This document shows, piece after piece, positions 1-7,202 of a stretch of DNA of 10,405 nt. The stretch is from Flavobacteriales bacterium UBA5869 (GTDB lineage: Bacteria; Bacteroidota; Bacteroidia; Flavobacteriales_D; Crocinitomicaceae). The stretch covers positions 7,115 to 17,519 of the forward strand of contig DJFP01000010.1 in assembly GCA_002432565.1 (NCBI GenBank). The letters run 5' to 3'. Under the pieces are notes generated by a model. That model saw only the letters and a program-made list of their open reading frames with translations. It had not been told where the DNA came from and did not search any database. The translations under genes and the position numbers were made by a program. How positions within the stretch are numbered: position 1 is the stretch's first letter; each line of letters opens with the position of its first letter.

Positions 1-573
1 TTCCACAAAATGACCATGCTGGATTATGCGATCAATTCGGCCCTGGTATTCACCAATATTGCTTTGCGCAAAGGCGACCGCGCCGGACTAATCACTTTCT
101 CCGACAAAATGGGAACCATTGTCCCGGCGGAACGCAACCAGGGACAACTGCGACGCATCCTGGAAGGTTTGTACAACCAAAAAACGCTGTTCAAAGAAGG
201 AAACTTCGAATTGCTGTATCAAACGATCCGCAAGCAAGTCAAAACGCGCTCGCTCCTACTGCTCTACACCAACTTTGAAAGCGAATTTGCCATGCGCCGC
301 GCCCTGCCGATGCTGCAACGCCTCAACAAGCGCCACGTACTGGTGGTGATCTTCTTCCAGAACAACGAACTGCAGGAATTGGCCCAGCAACCGGTCCACA
401 CCCACAAAGAACTCATAGAAGCCACGGTTGCCGATAAAATGTCGAACGTGAAGTGGAACATTGCCCGCGAGCTGCGCCAAAACGGCATCCAAACCATCCT
501 TTCCAAGCCGGAAGATTTGTCGATCAATTCGATTAATAAGTATTTGGAGTTGAAGGCAAAGGGGGTGATATGA
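1..573 (+). CDS. DUF58 domain protein (vWA-like), 3' part only
   Basis: The reading frame is open from base 1 (F-H-K-M-T-M-L-D-Y-A) and ends at the TGA at 571-573, so the gene starts upstream of the window and the ATG at 10 is internal. About 190 C-terminal residues are visible. LDYAINSALVFTNIALRKGD followed by AGLITFS is the conserved part of DUF58 proteins, whose fold resembles a von Willebrand A domain; the usual metal-site D-x-S-x-S would lie upstream and cannot be judged. In Bacteroidota DUF58 genes usually sit with a MoxR-type AAA ATPase and vWA/BatA-like genes; only this end is present. The gene is clearly GC-richer than everything after it except the small minus-strand ORF at 1698-1967, consistent with a resident chromosomal gene at the edge of an accessory region. 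The family call is confident; its cellular role is not well defined. Confidence 0.88.
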   Translation, partial: FHKMTMLDYAINSALVFTNIALRKGDRAGLITFSDKMGTIVPAERNQGQLRRILEGLYNQKTLFKEGNFELLYQTIRKQVKTRSLLLLYTNFESEFAMRRALPMLQRLNKRHVLVVIFFQNNELQELAQQPVHTHKELIEATVADKMSNVKWNIARELRQNGIQTILSKPEDLSINSINKYLELKAKGVI

Positions 574-599
574 CTTATTCATAGGCACATTTAAAACAA

Positions 600-1678
600 G
601 TTAGAAAAATATGACAAACTATACTCAAGAATGGGATTTAGAAGGTAATCTAAATACCTCCGGTGTATATATTGTTCGTTATATTGAACAATCTTTTAAA
701 GATTATTTCCCTCAATATTCTGAGTTCCACCCCTTTAATAGTGGATATTCAAGTAACGCATACTTTGAAGAAGATTTTTTCTGTCTTGAGATTAAAGAAA
801 TAATTAGCCACATGCCTCATGCTGGAACACTCAAAGACCAAATTTTAATAGCTGATTGTAAAGAGATCTTCAAAAGAAATAAATTCCCCGAATTCGTAGA
901 TGTATTGTCAGGCTTGGAAAAACATAAAATTGATCACAGCAAATTCGTATATATTGGTCAACTAAATGGAAATAAGCTTTCATGGCTACATATACAGCAG
1001 CAGGTCGTTTCATTTCTTAATGAGTGCGTTGTTCCAAGAATTTTAGCCTTAAATATCAAGAGGGTTAATGATGCGATTCCAACACCTCCTTCTTATGACA
1101 CAACTACCATTTTGAATAACACATATGTTCTGGAAAGCGAAAATGGAATGTCTCAAGGGTCTGCTTTCCACGTTAAAGGTGTTGGAATAATCACATGTGA
1201 CCACTGCATACGCGATGAAAACTCTGGAAAAATATTTGATGATCTAGTTTTATTTAGAGGAAATGACCATGGGAAAAAATTCCCTGTAGAAGTCTTGAAA
1301 TTCAATAAAGATCTAGATGTTGCAATCTTGAAGGTTGATTCCGATGTTTTAAGTGAAGGTTTGGAAATAGGGAATTCTGACAAATTGAATCAAATGGATC
1401 ATATAGCTGTTGCAGGATTTCCAAATTATAATTATGGAGATAATGGAATTTTCTCTCCAGGTCTTATTGTTGGATTTAGAACTTACTCAGGAATTAGACA
1501 TCTATTAGTCAACTCACCTCTTATTTCCGGCAATAGTGGAGGACCAGCAATTGATAAAGAAAATAAAGTTATTGGGATCGCCGTAACTGGAGCAGACAAA
1601 ATGTCAAATGCACACTTAACAGAAAAACACGGTATTATACCAATTGATGTGATAAATTTAATTTAAGGTATTACTAAC
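600..1678 (+). other. Possible cassette-like unit around the protease (weak)
   Basis: GTTAG at 600-604 lies 10 bases before the protease ATG, and CTAAC at 1674-1678 lies just after its stop. They are reverse complements over 5 bases only. This is the same arrangement as the better-supported units at 4428-7970, 7964-8805 and 9366-10370, but 5 bases is close to chance and no folded site follows; the sequence passes directly into the minus-strand ORF at 1698-1967. Confidence 0.2.
611..1666 (+). CDS. Trypsin-like serine protease with unrecognised N-terminal domain
   Basis: This gene encodes 351 residues with no signal peptide or membrane segment, so it is probably cytoplasmic. Residues about 180-351 form a trypsin/HtrA-type (S1/S46-like) peptidase core. 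The complete triad is visible: His198 in ITCDHC (the usual TAAHC with Cys-Asp before the His), Asp236 in DLDVAIL, and Ser309 in SGNSGGP. Strand motifs such as GSAFHV and KVIGIAV complete the fold. No PDZ domain follows. Residues 1 to about 160 are a separate mixed alpha/beta region that I do not recognise; it could sense a partner or a signal. The start ATG lies 37 bases after the DUF58 stop, and the composition is much more AT-rich than DUF58. Cytoplasmic trypsin-like proteases fused to other domains are known as effectors in bacterial conflict systems, so a defence role is possible but only inferred. Confidence 0.85.
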   Translation: MTNYTQEWDLEGNLNTSGVYIVRYIEQSFKDYFPQYSEFHPFNSGYSSNAYFEEDFFCLEIKEIISHMPHAGTLKDQILIADCKEIFKRNKFPEFVDVLSGLEKHKIDHSKFVYIGQLNGNKLSWLHIQQQVVSFLNECVVPRILALNIKRVNDAIPTPPSYDTTTILNNTYVLESENGMSQGSAFHVKGVGIITCDHCIRDENSGKIFDDLVLFRGNDHGKKFPVEVLKFNKDLDVAILKVDSDVLSEGLEIGNSDKLNQMDHIAVAGFPNYNYGDNGIFSPGLIVGFRTYSGIRHLLVNSPLISGNSGGPAIDKENKVIGIAVTGADKMSNAHLTEKHGIIPIDVINLI

Positions 1679-1697
1679 ATTTTAATAAGAATATTTC

Positions 1698-1967
1698 TCA
1701 CACCCCCACCATCTCCCTCAAAACCCCTTCCGCCAATTCCTCCAGTTTTTCATTCGAATTATCTTTCTCCGAATCTGCTGCTTGTTCAATGAGTTGGTAA
1801 TAGGTTTCGAAGTTCTGTTCCGTTTCCGGTATTTCCAACAAGGAGAAAATCACTTTTGCATTGCCTAAGGGATAGTGGTTCGCCGGAACATGCAGGCGGT
1901 CCAGGGTATTTGTCAGGCGGGAGATCTTGATATCGTCCTGGATAAGGGTTAGAATGTTTGCTTTCAA
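1698..1967 (-). CDS. Small hypothetical protein, best-preserved copy of a repeated gene
   Basis: The minus-strand frame encodes about 89 acidic residues (KANILTLIQDDIKISRL near the start, EKLEELAEGVLREMVGV at the end). I do not recognise a named family. The only usable start is a TTG at 1965-1967: there is no in-frame ATG upstream before a stop at 1983-1985, and the only internal Met is near the C-terminus. The gene may therefore use a rare start or be 5'-truncated. Reality as a coding sequence is supported by three decayed copies of its 3' part elsewhere in the window (3661-3821, 4250-4344, 9199-9280). Two of these keep much of the protein sequence (for example LIEQAAD and NSNEKLEELAEG) despite base changes, which implies past selection on the protein. 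It is GC-richer than its neighbours. It is divergent from the XRE gene at 2050, with palindromic DNA between them. Confidence 0.55.
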   Translation of the reverse strand: MKANILTLIQDDIKISRLTNTLDRLHVPANHYPLGNAKVIFSLLEIPETEQNFETYYQLIEQAADSEKDNSNEKLEELAEGVLREMVGV

Positions 1968-1976
1968 ATCTTGACG

Positions 1977-2008
1977 TATTTGTCACAAATATATAAAACT
2001 TGACAAAT
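1977..2008. promoter_or_regulatory. Overlapping palindromes, candidate operator of the XRE gene
   Basis: TATTTGT-C-ACAAATA at 1977-1991 is a perfect 7-1-7 palindrome. It overlaps a second inverted repeat, ATTTGTCA at 1978-1985 with TGACAAAT at 2001-2008 (8/8). The sites lie in the 82-base divergent gap between the minus-strand ORF and the XRE-type regulator starting at 2050, where an autoregulatory operator would be expected. No convincing Bacteroidota -33/-7 promoter (TTTG / TAnnTTTG) at proper spacing could be fixed. Binding by the adjacent regulator is inferred. Confidence 0.45.
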
Positions 2009-2049
2009 CCGTTACATTGTTTGCGGGATTTTTTCTCGACACTTGTTAG

Positions 2050-2265
2050 ATGGAAAAGAATCCTGATTTAATTTCTTTGGGTGCGCGTATAAAAGAAATA
2101 CGCTTGGCTAAAGGAATGACACAATTCGAACTAGCTTCCACATTGGGAAAAGACCACAGCTCCATTGCCAGAATAGAATCAGGAAGAATTAATCCCTCAT
2201 TTTTATATCTGAAAGAATTGGCTAAGGGTTTGGAAGTTCCTTTGACTACATTATTAGATTATTAA
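2050..2265 (+). CDS. XRE-family (Cro/C1-type) HTH transcriptional regulator
   Basis: The product is 71 residues and is essentially one helix-turn-helix domain. The HTH spans residues about 23-46: MTQFELASTLGKDHSSIARI forms helices 2-3, followed by ESGR, the classical XRE signature. Hydrophobic helix 5 (LKELAKGLEVPLTTLLDY) closes the fold. Such minimal XRE proteins usually act as repressors or antitoxins of the genes behind them. Here two unknown genes follow on the same strand after gaps of 52 and 43 bases, suggesting one operon. The palindromic DNA at 1977-2008, just upstream, is a plausible autoregulatory site. DNA-binding function is confident; the antitoxin or defence-regulator role is inferred from context. 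Confidence 0.92.
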   Translation: MEKNPDLISLGARIKEIRLAKGMTQFELASTLGKDHSSIARIESGRINPSFLYLKELAKGLEVPLTTLLDY

Positions 2266-2317
2266 AATTCACTGAACTTGGACAAGCAAAATCCAAATCG
2301 AAAATTTCTTTAAATTC

Positions 2318-2989
2318 ATGAAAGATATTATTGAATCAAAAGTTCAAAAGTACGTGGAGTTCATAATTCAAGAATATTACGAACTACATCAACTCAAACT
2401 TGATTATTTTAGTTTTCTAATATTAATCAATGGATTTCCATTAAACGAAAATCGAGTTTTCCTTACTACAAGTGGAATAGACGAGAAAATAAATGAACGA
2501 ATTAAGCTTTTGTCAGGATTATCACCAAATAAAGACAAAACAATTATAGATTCATATTTTTTAAAACTCGCTAAATTATTTGAAGCCCCAAAAAGAGATC
2601 GTCCGATATCAATACTGTCATTATATGATATTCTAAACAAAAATAAACATCTGTTTAATGAAATTGAGCTGGATAAGCCATTAGATGAATGGTTTCAAGA
2701 GCAGGAAAATAATCGCGATCTTATTAATCAAATTATTGAGCATAGGGACAAATGTCTAGCTCATAACGATGATAAAATTGAATGTCAGCATTTAGATTCA
2801 ATCTCAACACATGAAACTGATAAACTGATTGAATTAATATTTTCCTTGATTAATCAAGTTGCATCATTATTTACAATAACTGGAATAAGTGTGGATATTC
2901 TTAATAATATGGAATCTGAAACATTTAAATCCAACTATGAGTTGATGGAAGCACTTGAAAAAGAAAATGGAAATTCCAATAATCACTAA
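2318..2989 (+). CDS. Hypothetical protein with HEPN-like Rx5H motif (AbiU2-like?)
   Basis: The 223-residue, largely helical protein has no signal peptide. The most informative stretch is IIEHRDKCLAHNDDKI (residues 139-154). Arg143-x5-His149 fits the HEPN ribonuclease motif (Rx4-6H), and the form HR-D/N-K-x-x-A-H-x-D is the form I associate with AbiU2/HEPN-type proteins, in which a preceding helix and a following amphipathic helix (THETDKLIELIFSLINQV) complete a four-helix bundle. HEPN proteins are commonly RNA-cleaving toxins in toxin-antitoxin and abortive-infection systems. Its position directly behind an XRE regulator and before another unknown gene supports such a module. The N-terminal 120 residues are not recognised. 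The motif is seen directly; family and toxicity are inferred and could be wrong because the motif is short. Confidence 0.7.
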   Translation: MKDIIESKVQKYVEFIIQEYYELHQLKLDYFSFLILINGFPLNENRVFLTTSGIDEKINERIKLLSGLSPNKDKTIIDSYFLKLAKLFEAPKRDRPISILSLYDILNKNKHLFNEIELDKPLDEWFQEQENNRDLINQIIEHRDKCLAHNDDKIECQHLDSISTHETDKLIELIFSLINQVASLFTITGISVDILNNMESETFKSNYELMEALEKENGNSNNH

Positions 2990-3032
2990 TTTGGTACAAT
3001 ATGAGCAAAATATTTAGTAACGATTTAAAAAT

Positions 3033-3635
3033 ATGGACTATAACGATATCAGCGCACGCATGGAGAGAGTCTTGTCATCTTTAAATGCAAGATTTGAGAC
3101 AGACATCGAAAAACACATTCATCTAGATGTTAAATCCACAGAAACTTCGAGAACAATAATAAGCACTTTTGGAAATGATGATCAACCAACGCTAGAAAAT
3201 AAGGTTCTCATCATTCTTTACAACTTGGCAAGCCTTAAAGATAATCTAAAAAACTGTCTTAGAAGTAAGGGACTTGATCCAAATATTGTTGAGTTAGAAA
3301 TTGACAACTCATTACATCTTCAAGTTTTAGTTGACATTATCAATCAGGAAAAACATGGTTATCCTTTAACGAGAACGAATCGATCTAATAAGAACCCAAT
3401 TATAAGTGATCTAAGACAAGTTCTCGGTCTTTCTACAGGCAGTGAATCAAATTCTGAAGCTGGTTTTTTTATCACACCTGACGGAACGATGAATATAATT
3501 GGTAATAACAATAAGATTGCAATTTTAGGATTTATCAAGGATGATCAAGGTAACATATTATTTAGTTTAGAAGAGCTAGTGGAAACTTGCTTTGAAAGAT
3601 GGAATCTGCTTGCTAAAACCTACCGATGCTACTGA
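3033..3635 (+). CDS. Hypothetical protein, third gene of the XRE/HEPN-like module
   Basis: The product is 200 residues, soluble, with no signal peptide. Residues about 55-110 form a helical segment, LASLKDNLKNCL followed by SLHLQVLVDIINQEKHGYPL. Its closing D-x-x-N-x-x-KH pattern (D101, N104, K107-H108) resembles small helical proteins often annotated as hypothetical near defence loci; this resemblance is from memory. A second part, residues about 143-185 (FFITPDGTMNIIGNNNKIAI), looks like beta strands. It lies 43 bases after the HEPN-like gene, so it is probably co-transcribed and could be a partner, immunity or effector protein. No catalytic motif is evident. The annotated start is the first ATG after the upstream stop and keeps a short spacer; alternatives downstream (M10) would only trim the N-terminus. 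Confidence 0.65.
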   Translation: MDYNDISARMERVLSSLNARFETDIEKHIHLDVKSTETSRTIISTFGNDDQPTLENKVLIILYNLASLKDNLKNCLRSKGLDPNIVELEIDNSLHLQVLVDIINQEKHGYPLTRTNRSNKNPIISDLRQVLGLSTGSESNSEAGFFITPDGTMNIIGNNNKIAILGFIKDDQGNILFSLEELVETCFERWNLLAKTYRCY

Positions 3636-3660
3636 TTACTATTATTAATGTTCCCAAACA

Positions 3661-3821
3661 AATTCCCTCAAAACCCCTTCCGCCAGTTCTTCCAGTTTTT
3701 CATTGGAATCACATTGCTCCAAATCTGCTGCTTGTTCAATGAGTTAGTAATAGCTTTCCAGGTTTGGTTCTTCATCGGGGATTCTCATGATCGAGAAAAT
3801 GGCTTTGGAGTTATTCCCTGG
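3661..3821 (-). pseudogene. Decayed 3' copy of the 1698-1967 gene (copy 2)
   Basis: Read on the minus strand, this gives NNSKAIFSIMRIPDEEPNLESYY-stop-LIEQAAD, then DSNEKLEELAEGVLREF, which aligns along the last 55 or so residues of the ORF at 1698-1967. A CAA to TAA change in the middle (at the Q of YYQLIEQ) interrupts it, and the 5' part is missing. At its upstream side it passes into unrelated DNA at about 3822. The plus-strand ORF that covers it is only its antisense. Confidence 0.8.
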
Positions 3822-4245
3822 TCTTTTTAAGGACAAAAAGAACCAAAAGTCCTTTGTCTCATTCCAAGCCGATCGCTAAAAAGCCCTTTAACCTGGTTTT
3901 AGGTCAAAAAGAACGGTTTGCGCTACGCTCCATCCAAATGACAAGCACTTTTTGTTAAAACTACGGTACAGACCTTTTCTTCACGCGCTCTTCCGGGAAT
4001 GAGACCCTGGATCCTCCTTCGGTCGAAACGATTCAAAATAGAGGATTCCAAATAGGCCCTTACGCTAAGAAGCTTAGCAAGCAAAGGAATGAAGCGAATA
4101 AAAGCATTTGGTGTTTGAGTCCGGCACAGAGTGGCCGGGCGAGTTTTAAATGCTTTCGCGTAACGACCTGTAGCTTGCAGATTCTTTAGTACAGGCCTAG
4201 CGTTTTTTGGCTCCACCTTTTTTGGCAATGAAAAAAAGGTGGAAG
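3822..4245. repeat. Non-coding element between two gene fragments
   Basis: About 420 bases lie between decayed copies 2 and 3 with no believable gene. The left part has a hairpin-capable AAGGAC/GTCCTT pair (3829-3834, 3849-3854). The right part ends in a strong hairpin (4212-4243). A 101-residue minus-strand ORF (3923-4228) covers most of it but has a low-complexity, Arg/Ala-rich composition unlike a real protein. Similar intergenic blocks with CCACCTTTTTT-type ends recur in Bacteroidota genomes in my recollection, which is why I call it a repeat. There is only one copy in this window, so repetition is not shown here. Confidence 0.4.
4212..4243. terminator. Hairpin with T/A tracts (bidirectional terminator-like)
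   Basis: TCCACCTTTTTT at 4212-4223 pairs with AAAAAAGGTGGA at 4232-4243, a 12-bp perfect stem with an 8-base loop. The A/T half of the stem lies next to the loop rather than after the stem, so it is not a textbook intrinsic terminator. It may instead be the end of the non-coding element it closes. Confidence 0.4.
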
Positions 4246-4249
4246 TTCA

Positions 4250-4344
4250 ACCCCCACCATCTCCCTAAAAACCCCTTCCACCAATTCCGTCCCATTTTTC
4301 ATTCGATATCGCATTGCTACGAATCTGCTGCTTGTTCAATGAGT
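4250..4344 (-). pseudogene. Decayed 3' copy of the 1698-1967 gene (copy 3)
   Basis: The minus strand begins LIEQAADS and then has a TAG, another stop and a frameshift before the GGAAGGGG-TTTT end. The nucleotide match to 1703-1795 is still obvious (CTGCTGCTTGTTCAATGAG is shared). It keeps the very 3' end of the gene, including the CACCCCCACCATCTCCCT-like stretch present in copy 1. The match ends abruptly at 4344. Confidence 0.75.
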
Positions 4345-4437
4345 ATCCCTTTCAAAAGTTACCCATAGCACACCGACGATTGTGGTATTTGCGCTATAAA
4401 TTGTATTTTAGGTGGGCTTATAGATAAGTTGGCAGCA
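4345..4437 (+). other. attC-like 3' half before the secreted-protein cassette
   Basis: The stretch that follows copy 3 is nearly repeated at 9281-9373. A 45-base block (4387-4430 and 9325-9368) is almost identical and ends in GATAAGTT. Positions 4428-4437 (GTTGGCAGCA) are the reverse complement of 7837-7846, marking the left end of the next cassette-like unit. The 5' half expected of a full attC site is not seen; the decayed gene fragment occupies its place. Confidence 0.55.
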
Positions 4438-4482
4438 ATGGTAACGGACACCAAGACATACAAACATAAAGAACAAATAAAA

Positions 4483-7197
4483 ATGAGTACACTGACTAAA
4501 ATTAACATTTATACAAAATATGTTTTGACAAAGTTTTTTCTTTTATCTTGCTTATCTAACGATGTTATAGCACAAAGCGTCAATGACATACCTTGGAGCA
4601 ATAAAAAGTATTTGAAAAACACTTCCATTAAGTTTGATGTCCCAAAAAGTAATTATTCACGAGAGCAAGCAGGTAAAGATTATCAAGCTATACGACTCAA
4701 ATATGAGAAAAATAATACACGAGTACAAACACAAGCAAATAATATTAAAATCTACACAGAAGGCGTGGTAGAGGTTATCAATCAAATTCCTGTGGCTTCA
4801 ATTGTAACAAATCCAATAAAAGAATGGGCGTATCAAAACTTAGACAATTTCAAGAATAATATAGAAGAAGATTTTGAAAAAACATTCAATAATGCAATTC
4901 TTAATTCTTTTGAAGTCAATTCAAAAAAGTCAATTCAAGCGGACAATGGATTAACCTTTGAAACCAGCCTAAATAATTTTAAAACCGAAATACAAGTTTT
5001 TAAATCCAATCTAAAAACAGAAGATTATCAGATAATAGCTCCTAAAGTAGATGAAGTTATATTGGAATTTATAAAAAATAATAGAGCCGAATATGAAGAA
5101 AGATTTAACGCTCTACAAAATCAAAATCTGGAACAATGGAATAATATAGAATCCGATTGGAATAATAAACTTAAAGAGTTGGAAAACAAAGTTTTTGAAT
5201 ACGATAAACTCATATTAGAAAAAGTTAAGGAAAATGCAGAGGCTCTACAAAAATATAGTGAAGGTGTAAGTAAAAAGTTCCAACAGCAGCAATCGGACAT
5301 TTACGCAATGAAGAAAGAGATTAAAGACAATGGGGAGAAGTATGAAAATAATAAAAAAGAAATTGAAACACTTAAAAACAAAGTAGATAAAACAGAAAAT
5401 GACGTTAAAAGACTTAATCAGCTAACTTTTGAAAACAGACAATTGATAAATGAAAATACATATAAAATAGATGTCATTACAGATGTTTTATATGACAATG
5501 TCAATACTTCTGGAAAAATAAAGCTATTGGATATGAGGTACAAAGATGATGAAAACAATTCTTCATACTTAAAAGAAAAGCAGAGATTAGAAAACATACA
5601 AACAGTAGAAGATATAAAATATCAATTAGCAACAGGTAGAGAAGTTCTTACATTAGCGAATAACTTAGGCCTATCTGATAAAGACTATAAAGCAGCTTCT
5701 AAAATTATTGCCGTAGGAGAAGTGTTAGCAGGTGGTGCTATGGCTTATTATACAGGAAATCCCGTTGCAGGACTTCAAGCAATAAACGGAGCATTCTCAA
5801 TCTTTGGTGGTAGCTCACAATCAAATCCTGAATTTGATGCAATTATGCAACAATTTAAGATTGTCAATCAAAAGCTTGACCAAATAAATAATAAGTTAGA
5901 CACACTAAATAAAAATTTGATTGAATTCAGAAACCTTACGATTGATTTTCATCAAGAAAATCAAAAAAGATTTAACACAATAGAAGAAAAATTAGATAAA
6001 ATACAAACTGATATAAATAATGTAACAGGTTTAATATATGCACAAACAACGGAAGGACTAAAGGAAGAAAATATAACTGATTATAGCTTTTTATGGAAAG
6101 ATGTACAAAATGCGGATAGTATAAGCAATTTAAGGCAATTATATAACGGTAGTCAAAAATTAAAAAACACCGTAGAAATTATATATAATAATACGGAAAA
6201 CAAGTCAATAGATTCTAAACCCTTCTTACATTTTAATAATTATGATAGTGACAACTATTGGGAATACAAGATATATATACCAATGCTCGAATTTACACAC
6301 AATATTTACAAAAACGACCTTAATAAATTAGAACCTTCAATAGCTTACCTATATAATTTGAGAGACATATTAAAAATGAGCGAAGAGACTATAAGCAATT
6401 ACTATAAGGATATTTTTCCTAATATTAATTGGGATGTCAAAAAACTCATTTATCCTCAAGCAATAATCACACTTACTAATTTTACTTCATTGTTTGAACC
6501 CTACTTTTATTTTTCGTCATCTTCTGTCTCGAATAATTTCAGCATTCCTGCTGAAAATGTACTTAAAAACATCAGCTATACCAACAAGAATAAAAGTTTA
6601 AAAATGCAATTCGAGAATATTTTAAAAGAAAATCGTACTGCAATCCTGCAAACCAATATTATGTCAGGTGTACCAATAATTAGCTACATCAAGAAACACA
6701 TTGAAGAACCATCATTTAAGGTAGCTGAAAAGAAAAAAATATACGAACTTTTATCTTCAGAAAACTATTACTTAAAAGCAAATCTCTCAAACAGTATTAT
6801 TTACAACTACATTTATCAACAAAATTTATACGCAGAGAAGTTGAATAAATTATTAAACTGCAATTGTAGTAATAATGAATACGATACTTTACTAAATGAT
6901 TTTAATCGATATTTCGCTAATAGTCGCTATGAACTTGGAAAAATTGAGAGTAAAGGAGTGACCGACTTGGTTTTAATTATTAAACCGACAAAAATAACGG
7001 GTATTGAGCTTTCAAACAATCCAATTATTCTTCCGTTGCCTCCATTTCAATATATTTATGAAAACCGGGTAATGTATCCAAGTTATTTAGAACAACTCTA
7101 TGACAATATGGAGTTATTAACAAACAAGGTAATTAAATACGATATTGTTCAAAAAATGAATGATAATGATTTCATCAATCTCAAACTTTTAAAATAA
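4483..7197 (+). CDS. Large secreted coiled-coil protein with hydrophobic Gly/Ala segment
   Basis: I do not recognise a family. The ATG at 4483 gives 904 residues and an N-terminal export signal (KYVLTKFFLLSCLSNDVIA, likely cleaved before Q31; LLSC at 20-23 also loosely fits a lipobox). An 18-codon extension from a TTG at 4429 is rejected because it lies inside the attC-like end. Residues about 200-330 are strongly coiled-coil (many E/K/N with spaced Leu/Ile). Residues 403-443 are Ala/Gly-rich and hydrophobic (IIAVGEVLAGGAMAYYTGNP then VAGLQAINGAFSIFGG), able to enter a membrane. Residues 453-515 form a second coiled coil (KLDQINNKLDTLNKN). Residues 530-904 form a Tyr/Asn-rich domain. A hydrophobic hairpin between long helices is the plan of alpha-helical pore-forming toxins, but this is analogy only. 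Its stop is 5 bases before the tail-collar-like gene, so the two are surely co-transcribed. Confidence 0.88.
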   Translation: MSTLTKINIYTKYVLTKFFLLSCLSNDVIAQSVNDIPWSNKKYLKNTSIKFDVPKSNYSREQAGKDYQAIRLKYEKNNTRVQTQANNIKIYTEGVVEVINQIPVASIVTNPIKEWAYQNLDNFKNNIEEDFEKTFNNAILNSFEVNSKKSIQADNGLTFETSLNNFKTEIQVFKSNLKTEDYQIIAPKVDEVILEFIKNNRAEYEERFNALQNQNLEQWNNIESDWNNKLKELENKVFEYDKLILEKVKENAEALQKYSEGVSKKFQQQQSDIYAMKKEIKDNGEKYENNKKEIETLKNKVDKTENDVKRLNQLTFENRQLINENTYKIDVITDVLYDNVNTSGKIKLLDMRYKDDENNSSYLKEKQRLENIQTVEDIKYQLATGREVLTLANNLGLSDKDYKAASKIIAVGEVLAGGAMAYYTGNPVAGLQAINGAFSIFGGSSQSNPEFDAIMQQFKIVNQKLDQINNKLDTLNKNLIEFRNLTIDFHQENQKRFNTIEEKLDKIQTDINNVTGLIYAQTTEGLKEENITDYSFLWKDVQNADSISNLRQLYNGSQKLKNTVEIIYNNTENKSIDSKPFLHFNNYDSDNYWEYKIYIPMLEFTHNIYKNDLNKLEPSIAYLYNLRDILKMSEETISNYYKDIFPNINWDVKKLIYPQAIITLTNFTSLFEPYFYFSSSSVSNNFSIPAENVLKNISYTNKNKSLKMQFENILKENRTAILQTNIMSGVPIISYIKKHIEEPSFKVAEKKKIYELLSSENYYLKANLSNSIIYNYIYQQNLYAEKLNKLLNCNCSNNEYDTLLNDFNRYFANSRYELGKIESKGVTDLVLIIKPTKITGIELSNNPIILPLPPFQYIYENRVMYPSYLEQLYDNMELLTNKVIKYDIVQKMNDNDFINLKLLK

Positions 7198-7202
7198 AAA
7201 AT

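Noticed and set aside
1786..1986. Second minus-strand ORF overlapping the small gene
   Set aside because: It is another frame of the 1698-1967 gene; the decayed copies preserve the protein in the other frame.
3648..3830. Plus-strand ORF of 60 residues
   Set aside because: It is the antisense of decayed copy 2 of the 1698-1967 gene; the protein similarity is on the minus strand.
3923..4228. Minus-strand ORF of 101 residues in the non-coding element
   Set aside because: Its composition is Arg/Ala/Leu-rich without a domain-like pattern, it spans the hairpin-bounded element, and it has no promoter or neighbour support; it is likely a chance frame.
4245..4251. GTTCAAC as a left attC arm before copy 3
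   Set aside because: It fits the RYYYAAC consensus, but no matching unit start was found and copy 4 has no equivalent, so it is probably chance.
4429..4482. TTG-started extension of the large secreted protein
   Set aside because: It would place the recombination end inside the gene and hide the export signal; the ATG at 4483 gives a proper N-terminal signal.
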